DNA from: Anarhynchus alexandrinus
Lineage: Eukaryota; Chordata; Aves; Charadriiformes; Charadriidae
Direction of reading: 5' to 3'
NCBI GenBank assembly: GCA_008711295.1
Contig: VUYV01000020.1
Coordinates: 5,737,254-5,801,253, forward strand
Length of the DNA: 64,000 nucleotides
Made by a program: the position numbers and the translations under genes. The notes beneath the pieces are model-generated. The model saw nothing but the letters and a program-made list of their open reading frames with translations. It was not told the origin of the DNA and searched no databases. This document shows, piece by piece, positions 24,501 through 38,200 of this stretch. Positions within the stretch are counted from its first letter, which is position 1; every line of letters begins with the position of its first letter.

Positions 24501-27500
24501 TATCATTTTACTCTTACTTCCCTGCCCCCCTCTCCTCCCCAGTCATGACTTCTACATGGTATAAATTATCTGAAAGTTGGTTGGTGCCATCTTGCCACTG
24601 TTTGTAATTTTGGACCACCAAAACATGTTTATGGAGCATGTAACCTCATCTGGGACTGAGCATAGTGGCATTTCTGTTTGAAGTCTACTTCCGAAGGATG
24701 TTTAGGGAAAAATCCCAAACAGCCTTCTCCAGCATCTATCCTTTCCAGGCAGAAAGCACATCTGCCTGTCTAAAGCAAAGGCAGCACCTCTCAGAGGTTA
24801 GGTCCACTGTGTCTGTGTATCAAGGCCAGTCTTTCAGCAGCAAACAAGACAGAGGTGATTCTGTCCTGCAGATGGAAAACGAGAAGTCGATCATCTGGTT
24901 AGAACGCTTCTTACTGTGCTCATCTTCCCTCATACCCAGCAGGGCAAGGCGACATGAAGAGCAAGTTTTTTAGTTTCCAAGATGTCTTCTGACATGGTGA
25001 GGCGACTTCATCCCTCTCTGGCCTCTGTCTGCTAATGACTAAAGTGGCCTGCAGTGTGCCCTCAGATCTTGGTGCTTAAACCTCCATCTGCAGTTCAGAT
25101 GTCTTGATTAATTAATCAGCTTGTGCTACTGTCCACAGCTTTGAAACTGTATAGCAGATAGAAGTCACTGGGTTTTCCCCTTAGGATTGTAACTGTCCTA
25201 CTCCTTTCAGTATTATGGTGGTAAGTTGATGGTGAGGTAAAATTAGTTAGAAAATATGAAAGCTAGACTTCGGTGCAAGATCTGTAGATTTTCATGCTTT
25301 TCCCTGATGCTTCTTACATGCAAGGTGGGAGCATGTGAACAGCAGCTCAGTAATGTTCCAGAGACACGCAACAAAGCTCTTGGAATCTTACATTACGAGC
25401 CATTTTCCCTGGTATAAAAACCCAAGCGCAGTAATGCTGCAGTAGATGCCTAACCTCTGTTTATACACTAACTGGTTTTCTTCTTTAAACTGTCACTTAA
25501 GGATTTTGAAATTGCAAGTGCTTAACCTTAATGTTGGTAAGGAGTGAGGCAGCAATTAAGAGATTGAGTTCAGTTTGCTCTGCCACAAATTTCTTCTTAG
25601 CCTTTGGCATATTGCTTAGACTCTCTGGCTTTAGAGCACCTCATCCTTGGCTGGCAAGCTATCTTAAAAGATAAGGATGATATGAGAAACTCCTGCCTCA
25701 TAGTCAAGTAGTCTGTGGTTCCTCGTACCTGACTTGTCACCCGCTGACATCTCAGGAACTCATCTGTGTAGGATAAACCTTTATTATACAACTGCTGTCC
25801 CAAGTATAAAGTTTTCTATTACTGTTTTAGTAAGCAATCATTTTTGTTCTCTTAACTATTCCTTCCTTATGTTGTTTAAAGTCTGATTTATATAAACTTG
25901 GTCTGTTTACCTGATTATTTGTAAGATTTCAGTATATTTAAGCACTTTTCCAATCTGATGCTTGTGCTATTTACCTAAGGTGGAAAACATGTCTATCTTC
26001 TGAATATTCCCTAGAGACCAGAGTAATATGTTTGTTTCTCTGGAGTCTCCATACCCTACTTGCCCTCTTTGCTTGAAGTTGCAAAACCCCCAGCCAGATC
26101 TGCCCACTCCTGATTACATTTATTTTTAATTGTATAGCTGTAGGAGAAACTGTAGAGAAGGGGGTAGAAGAGTGACTTAATACTATGACAGCTTGTTCTG
26201 CTGTAGTCTCTCATGTCACAAGTCCATTACCATATTTAATTGGAGAAAGTATTGTGGAAGGTATGGGCTCTACGTTTTAGTAAAGGCAGAAAGAAACGGT
26301 ATTTTGTGCCATACGTACATCAATGATGGCAGATGCCTTTTTTGTTAGTGGAAAGTAAGGGTGGAAACAGAGTTATCACAATATTATATCATGAGCTGGA
26401 AACAGGGCCAATCCAGGCAAATGACAGGCCGAAAAAAGTATTTGCATTGCAAAAGTCTGCACCATTCTCTGCTGCTCAGCACAGTATTGAATAAAGCCAC
26501 AACAGATGCAGTGACATCAAATCTATTCCTCAGAGAGGAGAGGAGGAAGCCACCTTCTGTAGTTTGTGACAAGTCTTGAAGGGAGCTAAAAGACTTGATT
26601 TGTCTGCAGTTCAACATTGTCTTTTGTTCTTATATAAGCTTTAAAACAGCTTCTTTCAGGAGAGAATTTGGAGAGGAGGTAGATGTTGCTGTTGCTCATC
26701 TTGCATAGCCTCACGCTATTCCTCGTGTAAGTGAGGAAACGGATACCCTTCTCAAAACTTATATCAATAGTATTTTGCTACATGACCCTCATGCTTCATT
26801 GTAAATGTCATGGTTGTCCCCACTGCTCAGACACTGACTCAAATGTGGAGCAAGGTGGGTGACCCTTCCAGGTCAGTACTAGCATGAGGAGGGGGAGGAT
26901 TGGTGTAGTATTAAACTTTGCCCAAAGAGGCATACTGCTTTGTCCACTACAGAAATATGTATGGGATGGAGTTTGAATGTTGGGCACCTCTTCTGGAACT
27001 CTCTTGGATATATGGGTAGCAGAGCCCTTACTTACATCCTAGAGATACAAAATTCTTGTCAACAGCTTGAGGGAGGCTTTGAGGTTGGCCTGGTATGAAA
27101 ACACTAATCTGTGGTAATCGCACTGCACCTATCTCAGGGCAGCTTTACCAAAAGACCTGTTGATGTAAAATACAGAAATTGAAGACCGTGGGTATGGCAG
27201 CTGCAGAGGACTGAACTAGAGCCTTTAGTTTCTAAATACATGTCCATATTGCGAGGATTCAGATATTATTGCCATGGCTTCCTGGAAGCACTTGTATAGT
27301 CTGTCGATGCCTTTGATAATCTATTCCCATCTCTCCAGTACAGATCTCTATCAAATGCAGTACTTAGTACAAACTTCTGGAGTTTGCATGCAAGTTGCCA
27401 GAAAGGGCAATAGAAATCTGGGACTCAACTGACTGAAAGAAGAGAGATTGTCATTTTCATGTGGGATTGGAGCATACCCTAGTGATGTAGCAGACCCCAG

Positions 27501-30500
27501 CACTCCTTTTCACTTGCCACGTTCTCCTTTCCACTCTCTCCTCCCCTCGTATCACTCAGTCCTGCCCTTCTCGCCGTGTAACTGAGCACTGAACAGCATT
27601 TTCTGACAATACAGCTTCTGTATGTTCCTCCCAGCTTGGGTCATCCCACTAGTAGTATTAGTCTTTGTTCTTGAGAAAAGGAAGCCCTTGGAGGGTGGAG
27701 AAGGGGCAGATGCAGCTGTGGTTTTGTCCTCTGCAATGCAAGCAAAAGGTGTTTGGAGATTTGTACGCAGGTCTCTGTCTGCAATGACTGCAGCACCTTG
27801 GAGGTAGATTGGAGGCTAAAAACCAGCACGACCTTCTGTCGTGCTCTTGCCTGCCTGAATGCAGTGTAGGAAGTCTGAATCACCCTGACCTGAGGTGCCT
27901 CGTACTCTTGCTGGCAGAGGCTAATATAGAAAAGTCAATATAAACGGTGAAGGGCTCATAATGTATTTGGCCTCGTGGAAGAGGGAAGGTATTTTGTTAC
28001 AAGGTGCATAATACAGCTTGGTTAAGCAATGTATGTGAGCCAAGAGGCCGGGGACAGGTGATCTTGTAGGTGTATGAGAGACCTGGCGAACCTGAATGTG
28101 GCCATCTGCATAGGCATGAATTAAGCTCACCTGGTTCACTGAATGTGAATCAGGATGGAGACATGACTACTAAAAGCAACAGATGTATCATAAGATACTA
28201 AAGCCAAAGTACAAAAAGTATTTGAACATTGCTATGGTTCTGTTGACACAAGAAAATACCTTTGTGCTCCACTGAATCCATGCTATTCCGCAACTGGAGG
28301 CAGAATTGAAAGCCATAGATATACAAGATCAGTATCTGATGTCCTTGGTCCTGTTGAGCTGCTATTTTGTTGGCGTTGCCCAGTAAAATATTTATCTTCT
28401 GAAAAAAAAATTGTTTTCATTTCTTGTCTAAAATACCAAACCTCCATGAGATGGGCTATATGTTTGGAAATTATTAGAAAAACACTAAATAGGTAAAGAG
28501 ACAGAGTACTCTGAAATATCTGACTTGGAAACAGGTTACAGGAGTTGCTTATAAACTGGAATCTGGGTGTGGTTCTCACATCCACACTAATTTTGTATTT
28601 AAAGCTATAGCAGATCACATACGTGTCCTGTAGATATGCACAATAAAAACAGCTTGAGAAATATTTTTCTTATTCCACCCTGACAGCTGCATTTGGGAAC
28701 AGAGTTTAGCAGTGTGCTCTTCAAATTCATGGCCTTTAAACACTTACTGTGAATATCGCAGAAGGAAGAACATTCGTACATTTCATAATGAGGAATATTA
28801 TATAGAGCACTTTAGTCTCTAAATACCTTGTCATATTCAATGATGACCACTGCTTATTTTCACTTTACTCTTGGAGAAACTAAGGCAAAAATAGCCTGTG
28901 TAATTTGGTCTCTGAGCTGCCTTGGAGCTTCATGCTAGTGTAAGGGATAAATTTCAGGCTCGCAAGCAGAAGTCTGTATTACCACATTTTATATTTAAGC
29001 TTATATTTTAGCTCTAAATTAAATGGCTTGAATGCTTATCTGACCAGAACAGAATAATTCTTTGCTCTGTTTTTTCCATGCCTATGGCAAAGCAGATATG
29101 ATTACTAAGGAAGTCTCTACAATGGTTTGGTGAATTTTATACTTACAAAAAGGCATTGCATATGAAGACATTCTAGGATCCATAAACAAAAGAATAGCTA
29201 GGCTAATTCAAGTGGTTTATAGTGTTTAAATACCTTCTAAGATATGAGAATCCCCAGTGGGCATAGGAGTGAAGGAGATCACTCTCAGGCATGATCTCTC
29301 CCTATTCCTAGCAAACCGTGGTTACAGTCTGTGAATTCAAGCCTGAAAAGTCTTGAGCAGAACCAAAAATGCAGGACGTGAATACTTCAACCTTGTAAAA
29401 CCCTCTAAATTTAAAAGAGGAAGTTAATGTTCGTACTTCATAAGAAAGAATACAGTCTTAAAATTGGGCTAGTAGGTCTCAACTCTGCATTAGAGCTTAT
29501 TTTTCACAGGATACATAGGAGAGAATTGATGTGGGGGGGTGGGAAGGAGGGAAAGGAATAGCTCTGTCAATGCTTTTACATCCTTTTGTCCCCTAATAAC
29601 AAGGTTATGTAGATGACCTAGTGAATAAAAACAAAGACAGTTTTACGGAGACAAGGTACCTGTGAATACAATAAAAGATGGGCATGCCTTTGGCCATGAA
29701 CTGTGATTGACATTTGAGCCTGGGTGATAGGATCACTTTTGACAAAGAAGAGTTCATGTTCAGAAAAGATGTGAAGAACTTGGATGGAAACCTGCTTACT
29801 GGGCAGGAAGCCATGTGAAAGAGGGGAATAATTTCCAGCTTGCTTATTTGCCAATAAATGTTAAACTCTATAACACAAGGTTATTGCCTGTCCAGCAGTT
29901 TCTTAGCAATATTAGAAGTTCACTTACCCCTTTCCCTTCTTGCCTTCTTTCTCTGTTATAAACTTACTTTCAGCTGAGGAGATGATCTAAACCGTATCAA
30001 ACGTTACACTGGGAACAGTTCACACTCTCATACTCCAGACAGAAGAAACCCTGATTCTGACCTCAGGAGGAATATCAGTCCTAGTGTGCTTGTAAAACCC
30101 ATGGGGCTATCAATGTCAACCCTGTGTGGAGCAGGCAAAATTAAAGATATCGGGGACTTCTAGTCTGTTTTTTTTTTTTTCTGATATGTAAGGGATGAGA
30201 GCATGAAACCAAATAGGCAAAATTAGCAATAAATTAGCTAGTCCAAAGATCCTTCATCTTCTTTCATTATGACTGCGTGTGTTTTGTCAGGCCTTTGTAC
30301 ATACCACCAAGATCAAAGGCAGGCCCTTCCTCAGGTCAGTTCAGTGGTGGCTCTGAATAGCCTGGTGCAATAATCTACCTCTTGTCATTGCCAATAGAGT
30401 GAACCAGGAGAAAGACTGACATTCGAAGACTAAAGTTTGGGTTTGTTTTTTTTTTTAATGACTACTGTGCCCAAAATGCATATAAAGTCATATCTTGAGA

Positions 30501-33500
30501 AAGCAGCTCTTACCACTTAGGTCTTGAAGGGAGGGACTTTTCCCGGCTCTAGTTTATCTCCGATAATTGCTGTCCATTATACAGATAAAAAAGGAGCATA
30601 CCAGAAATTGTGACTCTTGCCAGCATCTCAAGCAGTTGAGCATTGTAAGTGATAATTTTCTCCTGGCAACAGGTTAAGCCAGATGTTCAGGAGCAGCTGC
30701 TATCGACCTGTTGGCAAAGTTAGTTGTTTTCATGGTATGATGGAGTGATTCTTGGCATCTTTCTAGGGAAAGAGGGCATAAAAATTGAGGGGAAATTACA
30801 CTGAATATAAGGTGCAACAATATGCCATGATGATAGAAATGTACATCAGTGGTGGAGAATGGGGAATCTTGAAAATGATGGCAGCTCTGCAGAGGGTAGA
30901 AAAATACCTCCTGGGCATCATTAGTCAGTGATTTCTGCTCATCAAAAAGGGCCATTAGGAGTGGCATCTGGATCTGTTTCAAATAGTCTAGCTCTGGATT
31001 GTGGGAATATGACCTAGAGGCTTTTCTTCCATCACAGGTACTCAAAATTCAGGCACTTGGGATTTCTTTGCTAGCAAGTTTTGTGAGGAAAGGAAGTACA
31101 AGTTTACAGGGGAAGGCCACAGGTATGTTACCACTGGCACAGTGGAGGAGAAATGCATGATGATCTTGGGTCTAACATTTCTTGAACCCTCATGCACTTG
31201 TGTAATTCCTCTGACTCTCCTTCATAAACAGCTCAGAAGGCATCTCAGCAATTGCAGGAGCAGTTGCAGTGATGATCATTTGCTATCACACTGAGGATTT
31301 TATGAGTTTCCCGTAGATAAGAGGACCATGCAGGGAAATGTTTTGAAGGAGCTTTAGTCCTCTGTTCTAGCCAATGGATTCAGAAGCCAGTTTTAAAAAC
31401 TTGGTTTTATGGATAGGAAAATGTGATTACTTTTTTTTTTCTCTCTCTGCATTTTGTACCATGCTTGGAAATGTTCCAAGTGGGATGCTTTTGCATCTGT
31501 AAGGATGCTGGAACAGGCCATATTGTCTTAATTGTACATTTGCACAGATAATTCGGTCTCCAGACTAGAGTTCGTTTATGTGTTGTCATCCCTGAGAAGG
31601 GTAAACAATTCACTCCATCAATGAAATGCATCTTTTCTGTGGAGTCTATAGGAAAACTGAGTAGCACAGAGAAGAAAAAAAGTATTTATGATTTGTTTAC
31701 AAATATAAAACTGAAAGTGGACAAGCTTTATGTGCTGTATCTGTAACTAAATTCAGTATCATCTAGCTTTAGGTACATCTGAGATTTATGTAACTGAATT
31801 GTCAGCATTTATATATGCAAAACACTCGATACCAGGCAACTGCCTTCAGAAGCCCGATGTTGACCCGACTTCGTGTCACCATGACCAAGACCGATTTCTC
31901 ACCTTGGGAAGATTTAAATTCCAGCACCTAAAACCTATAGTCGTGAAATTTTCACTCAAAGTACCTTCGAATAAGATTCCAAGTCTCAGCCTTTGGTATT
32001 CATACACATGTTTGCACATGAAAGAGCTTACATAAACAGGCGTTTGTGTGCTTCATTGCTTCACTTTTCTTAGGTAAATGCATATGAGAAAATATGTGTG
32101 CTTCTAGGAAGAGCCCATTAAAAGTTTCTTATCAGGACTAAACTGTTTCGGAGATGTGAGGGGGATGATAGCCTTAGTTTGCCCGTGGTTTGCTGCCCTT
32201 CAAAAGACTATTGCTAAAGGGCAGCTGCGTAGAAAAAATAAGGCCGTTTTACCTGTTGCTTACTGGAGAAGCATAAAGAAAGTTCAGCTTTTCGACTGAG
32301 TGTTGCACAGTTGTTTTAATGACGAAACATATGGCACGCTACTTGTGCTGGTCTACATGTTCTTTTCTGCTTACTCATCCCAGAGGGCTTAGTCTGTTAT
32401 GGTTTTGTTTTTTTGTTGTTTTTTTTTTATTTTTGTTATAAGCGTAAACATTGTCTAACCATTGGGGAGACTTTGTGATCAAATCTGCTGATGTTAATGT
32501 TTCCTTTAGGAACTAATAAGAACACCTCAAGGAAAAAAATGTTTTTATATTGAGGAAAGATTGTAAAGTAGAGCAAAATATACACAAATTATTGCTGTGT
32601 GTTTCCCTGGAACAAGTATGAAGGGTGGATGGGTGAGAACATGTAACAAAAAGCCCCAAGAATAAATGAGATAATATTGTGATGTTCCTCTTTTATTGTT
32701 GTTGTTAAACTATACTGCTCTGTTTCGTAACATTTTTGTGGTAAGCTCTACTCATCCAGAACTACCTAACTTTGGGATGTGTAAACCCTTCTTCAGCTCT
32801 GAAATCTTACCTGAAATGTCTGTGTGTGGGAAAATGTGTTTGTTTTGTTTTTCCCGAGTTATATCTATTTAAACTGTATAGCCCTATATTTTTCCTGCTT
32901 CATAAATATTCTGCCTTTAAACCCATCCTTTTAGAACCGAAGCAATTGAGAGGAGAGGTGGTAGTTTGGGAGTTCCAGTGTTCAATTTTCTTCAGTTCCT
33001 ACATGCGTGCCCTTCGCTGTAGCATTTCTTGACAACTTCTCTGCAAAAAATTTTGAAAAATTTGAGGAATGAGCTCTTATTAAACAGCTGTAGCTCAGAA
33101 TCTAGGGTACTACAGTATCCCTTATAGCTTGCTTTCCTAAGGCTATTAACAACTGGCCCCCTTACAGTTCAGGACAGTTTTAAGGTCCCCATCCTGTGTT
33201 TAGATCAGCAAAATAGGCTCTGATTTTTTCACGTGTTTCTGCTGAATCCAGAAGGTCTCCAGGCTGAGATCAGACTGCACTATCCGAGGGCATGGGAGAG
33301 AAGAGCAAATGAAATGGGAAGGGTTAAGCATGAAAAGTAACGTAACAATAATGCGACCTTTCCTGCTGGTGGGCTGTAGACTGTCGTTTGTTCTGCAAAT
33401 GGTTTTCCTTGTCCAAGCAATGTATGGTTGTTAGTTTTGAAATGGAATTGAGGCGCATTACTTAGTTTTGTTTGTCTTTGCTCGCTTTGTGCAGCTGAAT

Positions 33501-34640
33501 ATCCTTCAGAATGATATGGTAGTTCCTCCAGAGTATTTAAAAACTGCAAGAACAGCAGCTGGGCTGGGAGACGGTGAAGGAACATCTGCAAGAGTTAGAG
33601 CTCTAGCTGAAATTCAGCATTTTAACTTCAGAAGGGGCAGGTCTGTTAGCTTGCTATGAGAGGGGTCTGCTAACTGCCCTGGATCTCATTGCGTCCAGGG
33701 TGGTCAGCGCATCACGCTGTAGTTTGTGTGGTTTAAATTAATATGTATTAACTGATGCCTGTGGACTCAATTCTACCACTATTTATGATTAGAATTTGGG
33801 AGCTTAGCTATAGTGACACAAATACCAAAGACAAAAAGTGTTTCTCCATCAAATAGGGAGAGCGTTAGCACCCTGCCCTTGGGAATGCAGGAGGGGGGAA
33901 AGGGTTGTTGTGAAGCTGTGATGCTCCTGTGTCTAGTTAGGAAGTGCTCCAATCAGCAGGCCTATTGATTATCTTGTGTGAAATGCTGGTTTTGTTGATG
34001 CAAGGGAAAGATGGGCTGGGCATGAAGAGGTGACCAAAAATTGCCCAGAGGATTTGTGTGTAATGCTGATGTAATGCATTGCTAAGCCAAAAAGAAGTGC
34101 ACAGCAGTAGCACGAAAGCACTACTGGTGAGGGGTAAGTGCTTAGAGATAGAGGCTGATTTAAATACCTCCTCTACATTGTCATCCCATGACTAAAATTC
34201 CTCTTTCTTGCTTCATATTATTTATGCCTATGGAAATTTCTGTAGAGCCACAAATGGCTTCAAGGTTCCATCCTTGTAGGTCGTTTGAAAACCTCCAGCA
34301 GGGAGAGAAAATCCCTGCACAAGAGAGCTTCAAATCTAAATGGACCAGTGAGGCAAGGAAGACAGGGGTGCTACCCCCATCCTCCTTCCACAGCTTCGGT
34401 TCCTCTCTGTGTGGCTACAGAGCCTCCTTCCTTCCCATGGTTAGCAGTTGGGAACTTGCTGTCCCCTGTGCAACGCACCCTCTAAATTTCCAAATGTACC
34501 ATCAAGTCTAACCTTCAGGACCTTCCTGAGCACCTTCAGAAGTTCTGCAGACCTCTGGTGCTAAAATGAGGCAAAAGCTCCCGTTGGGGGTTGGCTGGCA
34601 CAGTCTCCATTTCTCAGTCCTCCTGCTGAAACTGATGTTC
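21508..34640. other. Intergenic, no gene seen
   Basis: About 13 kb of mixed AT-rich sequence with scattered homopolymers (for example 23177-23191 A, 30169-30180 T, 32418-32428 T). No exon, RNA gene or diagnostic transposon end was recognised. Open frames here are short (about 120 codons or fewer) and lack domain signatures. Confidence 0.45.
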
Positions 34641-34649
34641 CTGCCTCTT

Positions 34650-35230
34650 GCCCCAGTGCCCCTCTTGCGGCTTCCGAGGGGGAAGGTGAGTCCCTGCGCC
34701 TTCCTGGGGCACGGGCTTTCTAAGAAGAGGTGCAGTGTTGTGGTGGGGGTGCTGTTGTTCGCTTCTCTGCTTCCTCCGTGCTGCGTTTTGGCCCTCTCTG
34801 CCGTGCCCTCCCTCCCTCCCGTGCCAGCGCGTGCCGGTCGCCCCTGGCCGGAGGAGTGCCCAGCTGGGCTGTGCAGCTGGCGTGGCGGGGGCAGGAGGCG
34901 AGGGCAGCCCCCGTACCAGCTGCACCCTCACACAGGAAGGCCTCCAAAGGCTGTTTCCACATCTGCCGGAGAGCCGACGTGTCTGCCCATTTACCAGTTG
35001 CGTGTGGCTTGTTGCCCTTACAGCTGTGTGAAAGCAGTGGGACTCTGTCCCGTCCTCCCCCCGTGCCCCCCACGGGAGGATGAGCGTGCCCAGGGGATGC
35101 TCAAGAGGTGGTGACTACCACCCGTGCCACCGAGCGTGGGAGCCGCAGCCGGCAGCACAGAGAGGGCATTCTTCAGGTCGGGGCACGTGCCTCTGGAGGG
35201 GCGAAACACAGATTGCGCCAAAACCAAGAG
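34650..35230. promoter_or_regulatory. CpG-rich patch in the intergenic region
   Basis: About 580 bp with raised GC and many CpGs, including a GCGCGTGCCGG-like core near 34825-34840 and a cacgtg E-box near 35185. It overlaps the longest ATG-initiated open frame of the window (34566-35114, + strand, 182 codons). That frame is Pro/Cys/Ala/Leu-rich, and other frames of the patch are also open, so it reads as composition rather than a gene. It may be a weak CpG island, promoter or enhancer. Confidence 0.35.
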
Positions 35231-35479
35231 AGAAGTCAGGAGGTGTAGTAGGATGGCAAAGGCTGTGCCCCCTCGCTTTGAGGAGCGCCTCATCCTTTAC
35301 CATTGCTCCTCCTGTATCTCTGATGACTCTAAACGATAGTCCGTCTTCCACCTTTAAACTTGCTTGAACGTGCGTTGCCATGTCACCTGCTTTTCACCCA
35401 CACGCTCTAGTTCGTGAGCTTCCCCTTGCAGTACTCCCAGCGACACGACTTACCTCTCTTTCAGGAGAAAGTAGTTTGT

Positions 35480-36060
35480 CTTAGGGGAGTATTTGTTAAA
35501 CACGATACGGTCTTGAATTAACATCTGATATAAGCGTTGCTGAAAGAAAATGGATCCCACCTATTGTGCAGCAGGTATAATGGGGCTTCTTAAACAGCAC
35601 GGTTTGGGAATAACCCAATTCCTTAATTAACTCTCTCTTTCTATGCCAAAACCAAGCTGCTCAGGCTGTTTTAGTCCTTTCCCATGTCTGGGAGGCAGTA
35701 CAGTGTTTAAAGACTTCAGTAATGTCGATTTTTAATAACACCTGTGTCTCGAGGCTGATTGTGGAGGATCGCTGTCTGTCATTAGTCATCTTATTTAAGC
35801 TTACTAACCAGTTTGTTGTCAAAAATATCTCTGTCTTGGAAGAAATCTGACACCTTTTTGCTCTATTTCTTTAACAGATTAGTTTGCTTTTCCTCGGCTC
35901 CTGTGCAAAGGGAGTCTGCCACCCTGGAACCAAGCTCCCATTTGAAATAACAAGCACATGCCTATGAAGTATTCACGAAAGGATTCAGGCTTTTAGTTTG
36001 TTCTTTAATTATTCCTAATTAAACATCAGAGGATCACTTGAGATAGTTGGAAGCTAAAAT
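35480..36060. promoter_or_regulatory. AT-rich block resembling a conserved noncoding element
   Basis: A unique-looking AT-rich stretch with paired homeodomain-type cores (TTAATTAA near 35620 and TTAATTATTCCTAATTAAAC near 36005), flanked by sequence with ordinary composition. No coding frame is present. It is a candidate enhancer by texture only. Confidence 0.25.
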
Positions 36061-37839
36061 GCCTTTTCTGCACAGAACTCTTCAGATCCGTCTCAGTTAT
36101 TTACCTGCCATGGTATTGCTGAGGAGTGGCTCAGGTTTGTCTCCTGTGAAGGAGAAAAACAAAAGCGCTTTCAAATGTCTGGTTTCTGTGGGTGGATGTA
36201 GGCACTGGCTAGTAGTCATGCACACATGCTATGGTGGTCCTGTGACCCTCCGTCTGCTCTGCTCTGGTCCTACCACAACTGTCTCCGCAGCCAGGCCAGG
36301 CTCCACCTGATATGGAGGGTGCCGCTAAGCTGTGGGTGTCTTTGCTCCAGGAGTGGGAAAAGGGAGGAGGTGAACGGCCTTTTTCTGTCTTCTTACTGGT
36401 GATGTTCCTCCTTTCCCCTAGGAAAGTGCTGAAGGTTAACCAGGCAGAGCCCATATAGAGGTAGTGTTGGCCCCTGCTGTGGCACGATAAATCTTCACCC
36501 TATCTCCATGGCCTGGTTGGGGACAGGAGGCTTAGTGACGTGGTACTTCTAATCCTCTAAAATCCTCTAATCCTCCCCACTGACTCTCAACTCAGGATGT
36601 TATAGGTGATGTGTGAAGGACTTAAAGCTTCTGTCGTAGCCTGGGATGTATTGTAGCAGAAGTTTATTTCTCATGTTTGGTTTACGGGTTTAGGAGGAAA
36701 TGGGGTGCCTGGATTTCATCTCTAGATGCATTTTTCTTTGAATGGGAGCCATCCTTCTCCCAGATTTAAACTACGGCACTGTGCTGCTTGTGGTACGGTC
36801 TAAAAAGATAACCTCCCCCCTCCCCATCTCCATGCCCTTTTACAGGTATATCCAGCATCTTTTAGAAAGCTCTGAATCACAGTTCAACCTTGTGTATTCA
36901 TACTGAGCAGGTCTAGTGACACCCATAGTAACCCTGATGGTAAAGGTAGAGTGCTTTGTGGCCTCCTGACTCTGCAACGTACTTGTCACTTGTTCAACAG
37001 ATGGTCTGGGCTGCTACTTCAGGTGTTCAGAGGCTCAGAAACAAGCCTTTCTCTGATTACTCTTATATACTGTGACTACTATTTGCTTTCCAAAGCAAGG
37101 GTGGGATGGGGAATTATGTGATTTTTTTTAAAAAAAAAACAAACAAACCCCAAGCAACAGACCAAAACCTCAAGAATGAGCAAACTCAAGCCGGGAATGT
37201 TTTGCGATTATGATTTCAAGTTTATCAGAATTTTGTGGGGGTTGACAGTGTTGCCTTTTGTGGCACTGTCCCGTAATTGCGTGTATTCCCTTGTAAGTCT
37301 CTTTGTGTGTCTCTCTGTACTCCTATTGACTCGTGACAAAAAGCTCCGAGGAGCACTGGCGGGTTTGTGTTGCAGCCTGGGGCGGCTCTGTAATGAATCC
37401 CCGAGTGGGAATTTCCATCTCCAGTTCTGGCTTCTGCCTCCTGCTGTGGATTATCTATATACATGTGGCTCATGGTTTAGGGGGGTTAACACACCAGGAA
37501 GGTCCCAGTCCCCTCATGGGTCCTAGAAATGTTGTATGTGGGTGCCGGGGGGAATCGGTGCCTTCATGCGAGAGCGTGGTCAGCGCTGCACCAACTCCCC
37601 ACTGCCTGCAGACAGGCACTTGCTTACTGGACCATCTTAAGCCACTGATTTGGAACATATGGAACATATTTGTGACCCTACCAAAGCAGTTAATAAGTTT
37701 TTTATTTTCATTTAAGCATGCTTACAAAGTGGAAGGCATTGAGACTCCCTTGCATCAATACACAGCCCAAGCTCCTGTAAATTCCGGGGGATGCTGTAAT
37801 AACGTGGCTTTCTGCCTTTAAGGTTTAGCAGAAAAATTC
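36061..37839. other. Intergenic, no gene seen
   Basis: No exon or RNA gene was recognised. A T8/A10 stretch lies near 37122-37140. The plus-strand frame at 37333-37821 has no known domain. Confidence 0.4.
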
Positions 37840-38200
37840 TCTAATGCTTTTTTTTTTGTTGTTACTTGCAAACAGGAATTGAATAAGCAAAGAAAGACCA
37901 TTATAACTGTGGCTTCAGAGGCTGTTCAGCTTGAAACAAAGGGATTTCTTCACATTCAACCTCATTAGTCTGATTAGTGGGCTTGTAAAATGAAGCATGA
38001 AAATGAAACATGACATAGACACGACTTGATTGTACTAAAATCTACACAAACTGCTGCTTGGAAATGAAAGGATAACAGCCATCTGAGCTGTTTAAAAAGT
38101 TACGTTTTCAAAGTAGCTCATTTTTTAGAGCCTGTAAATGACATTGCTGTAGCTGCTAAGGGGAGCCACTAAGAAGCTAAAAAATCCAAATAAGTCAGTC
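37840..38200. promoter_or_regulatory. AT-rich block resembling a conserved noncoding element
   Basis: A compact AT-rich, non-repetitive segment with GATTAG and ATTAG cores and no open frame, ending at a poly-T tract near 38209. Candidate regulatory sequence by appearance only. Confidence 0.22.

Noticed and set aside
34566..35114. 182-codon frame as a real gene
   Set aside because: Low-complexity composition, several overlapping open frames on both strands, no recognisable domain.
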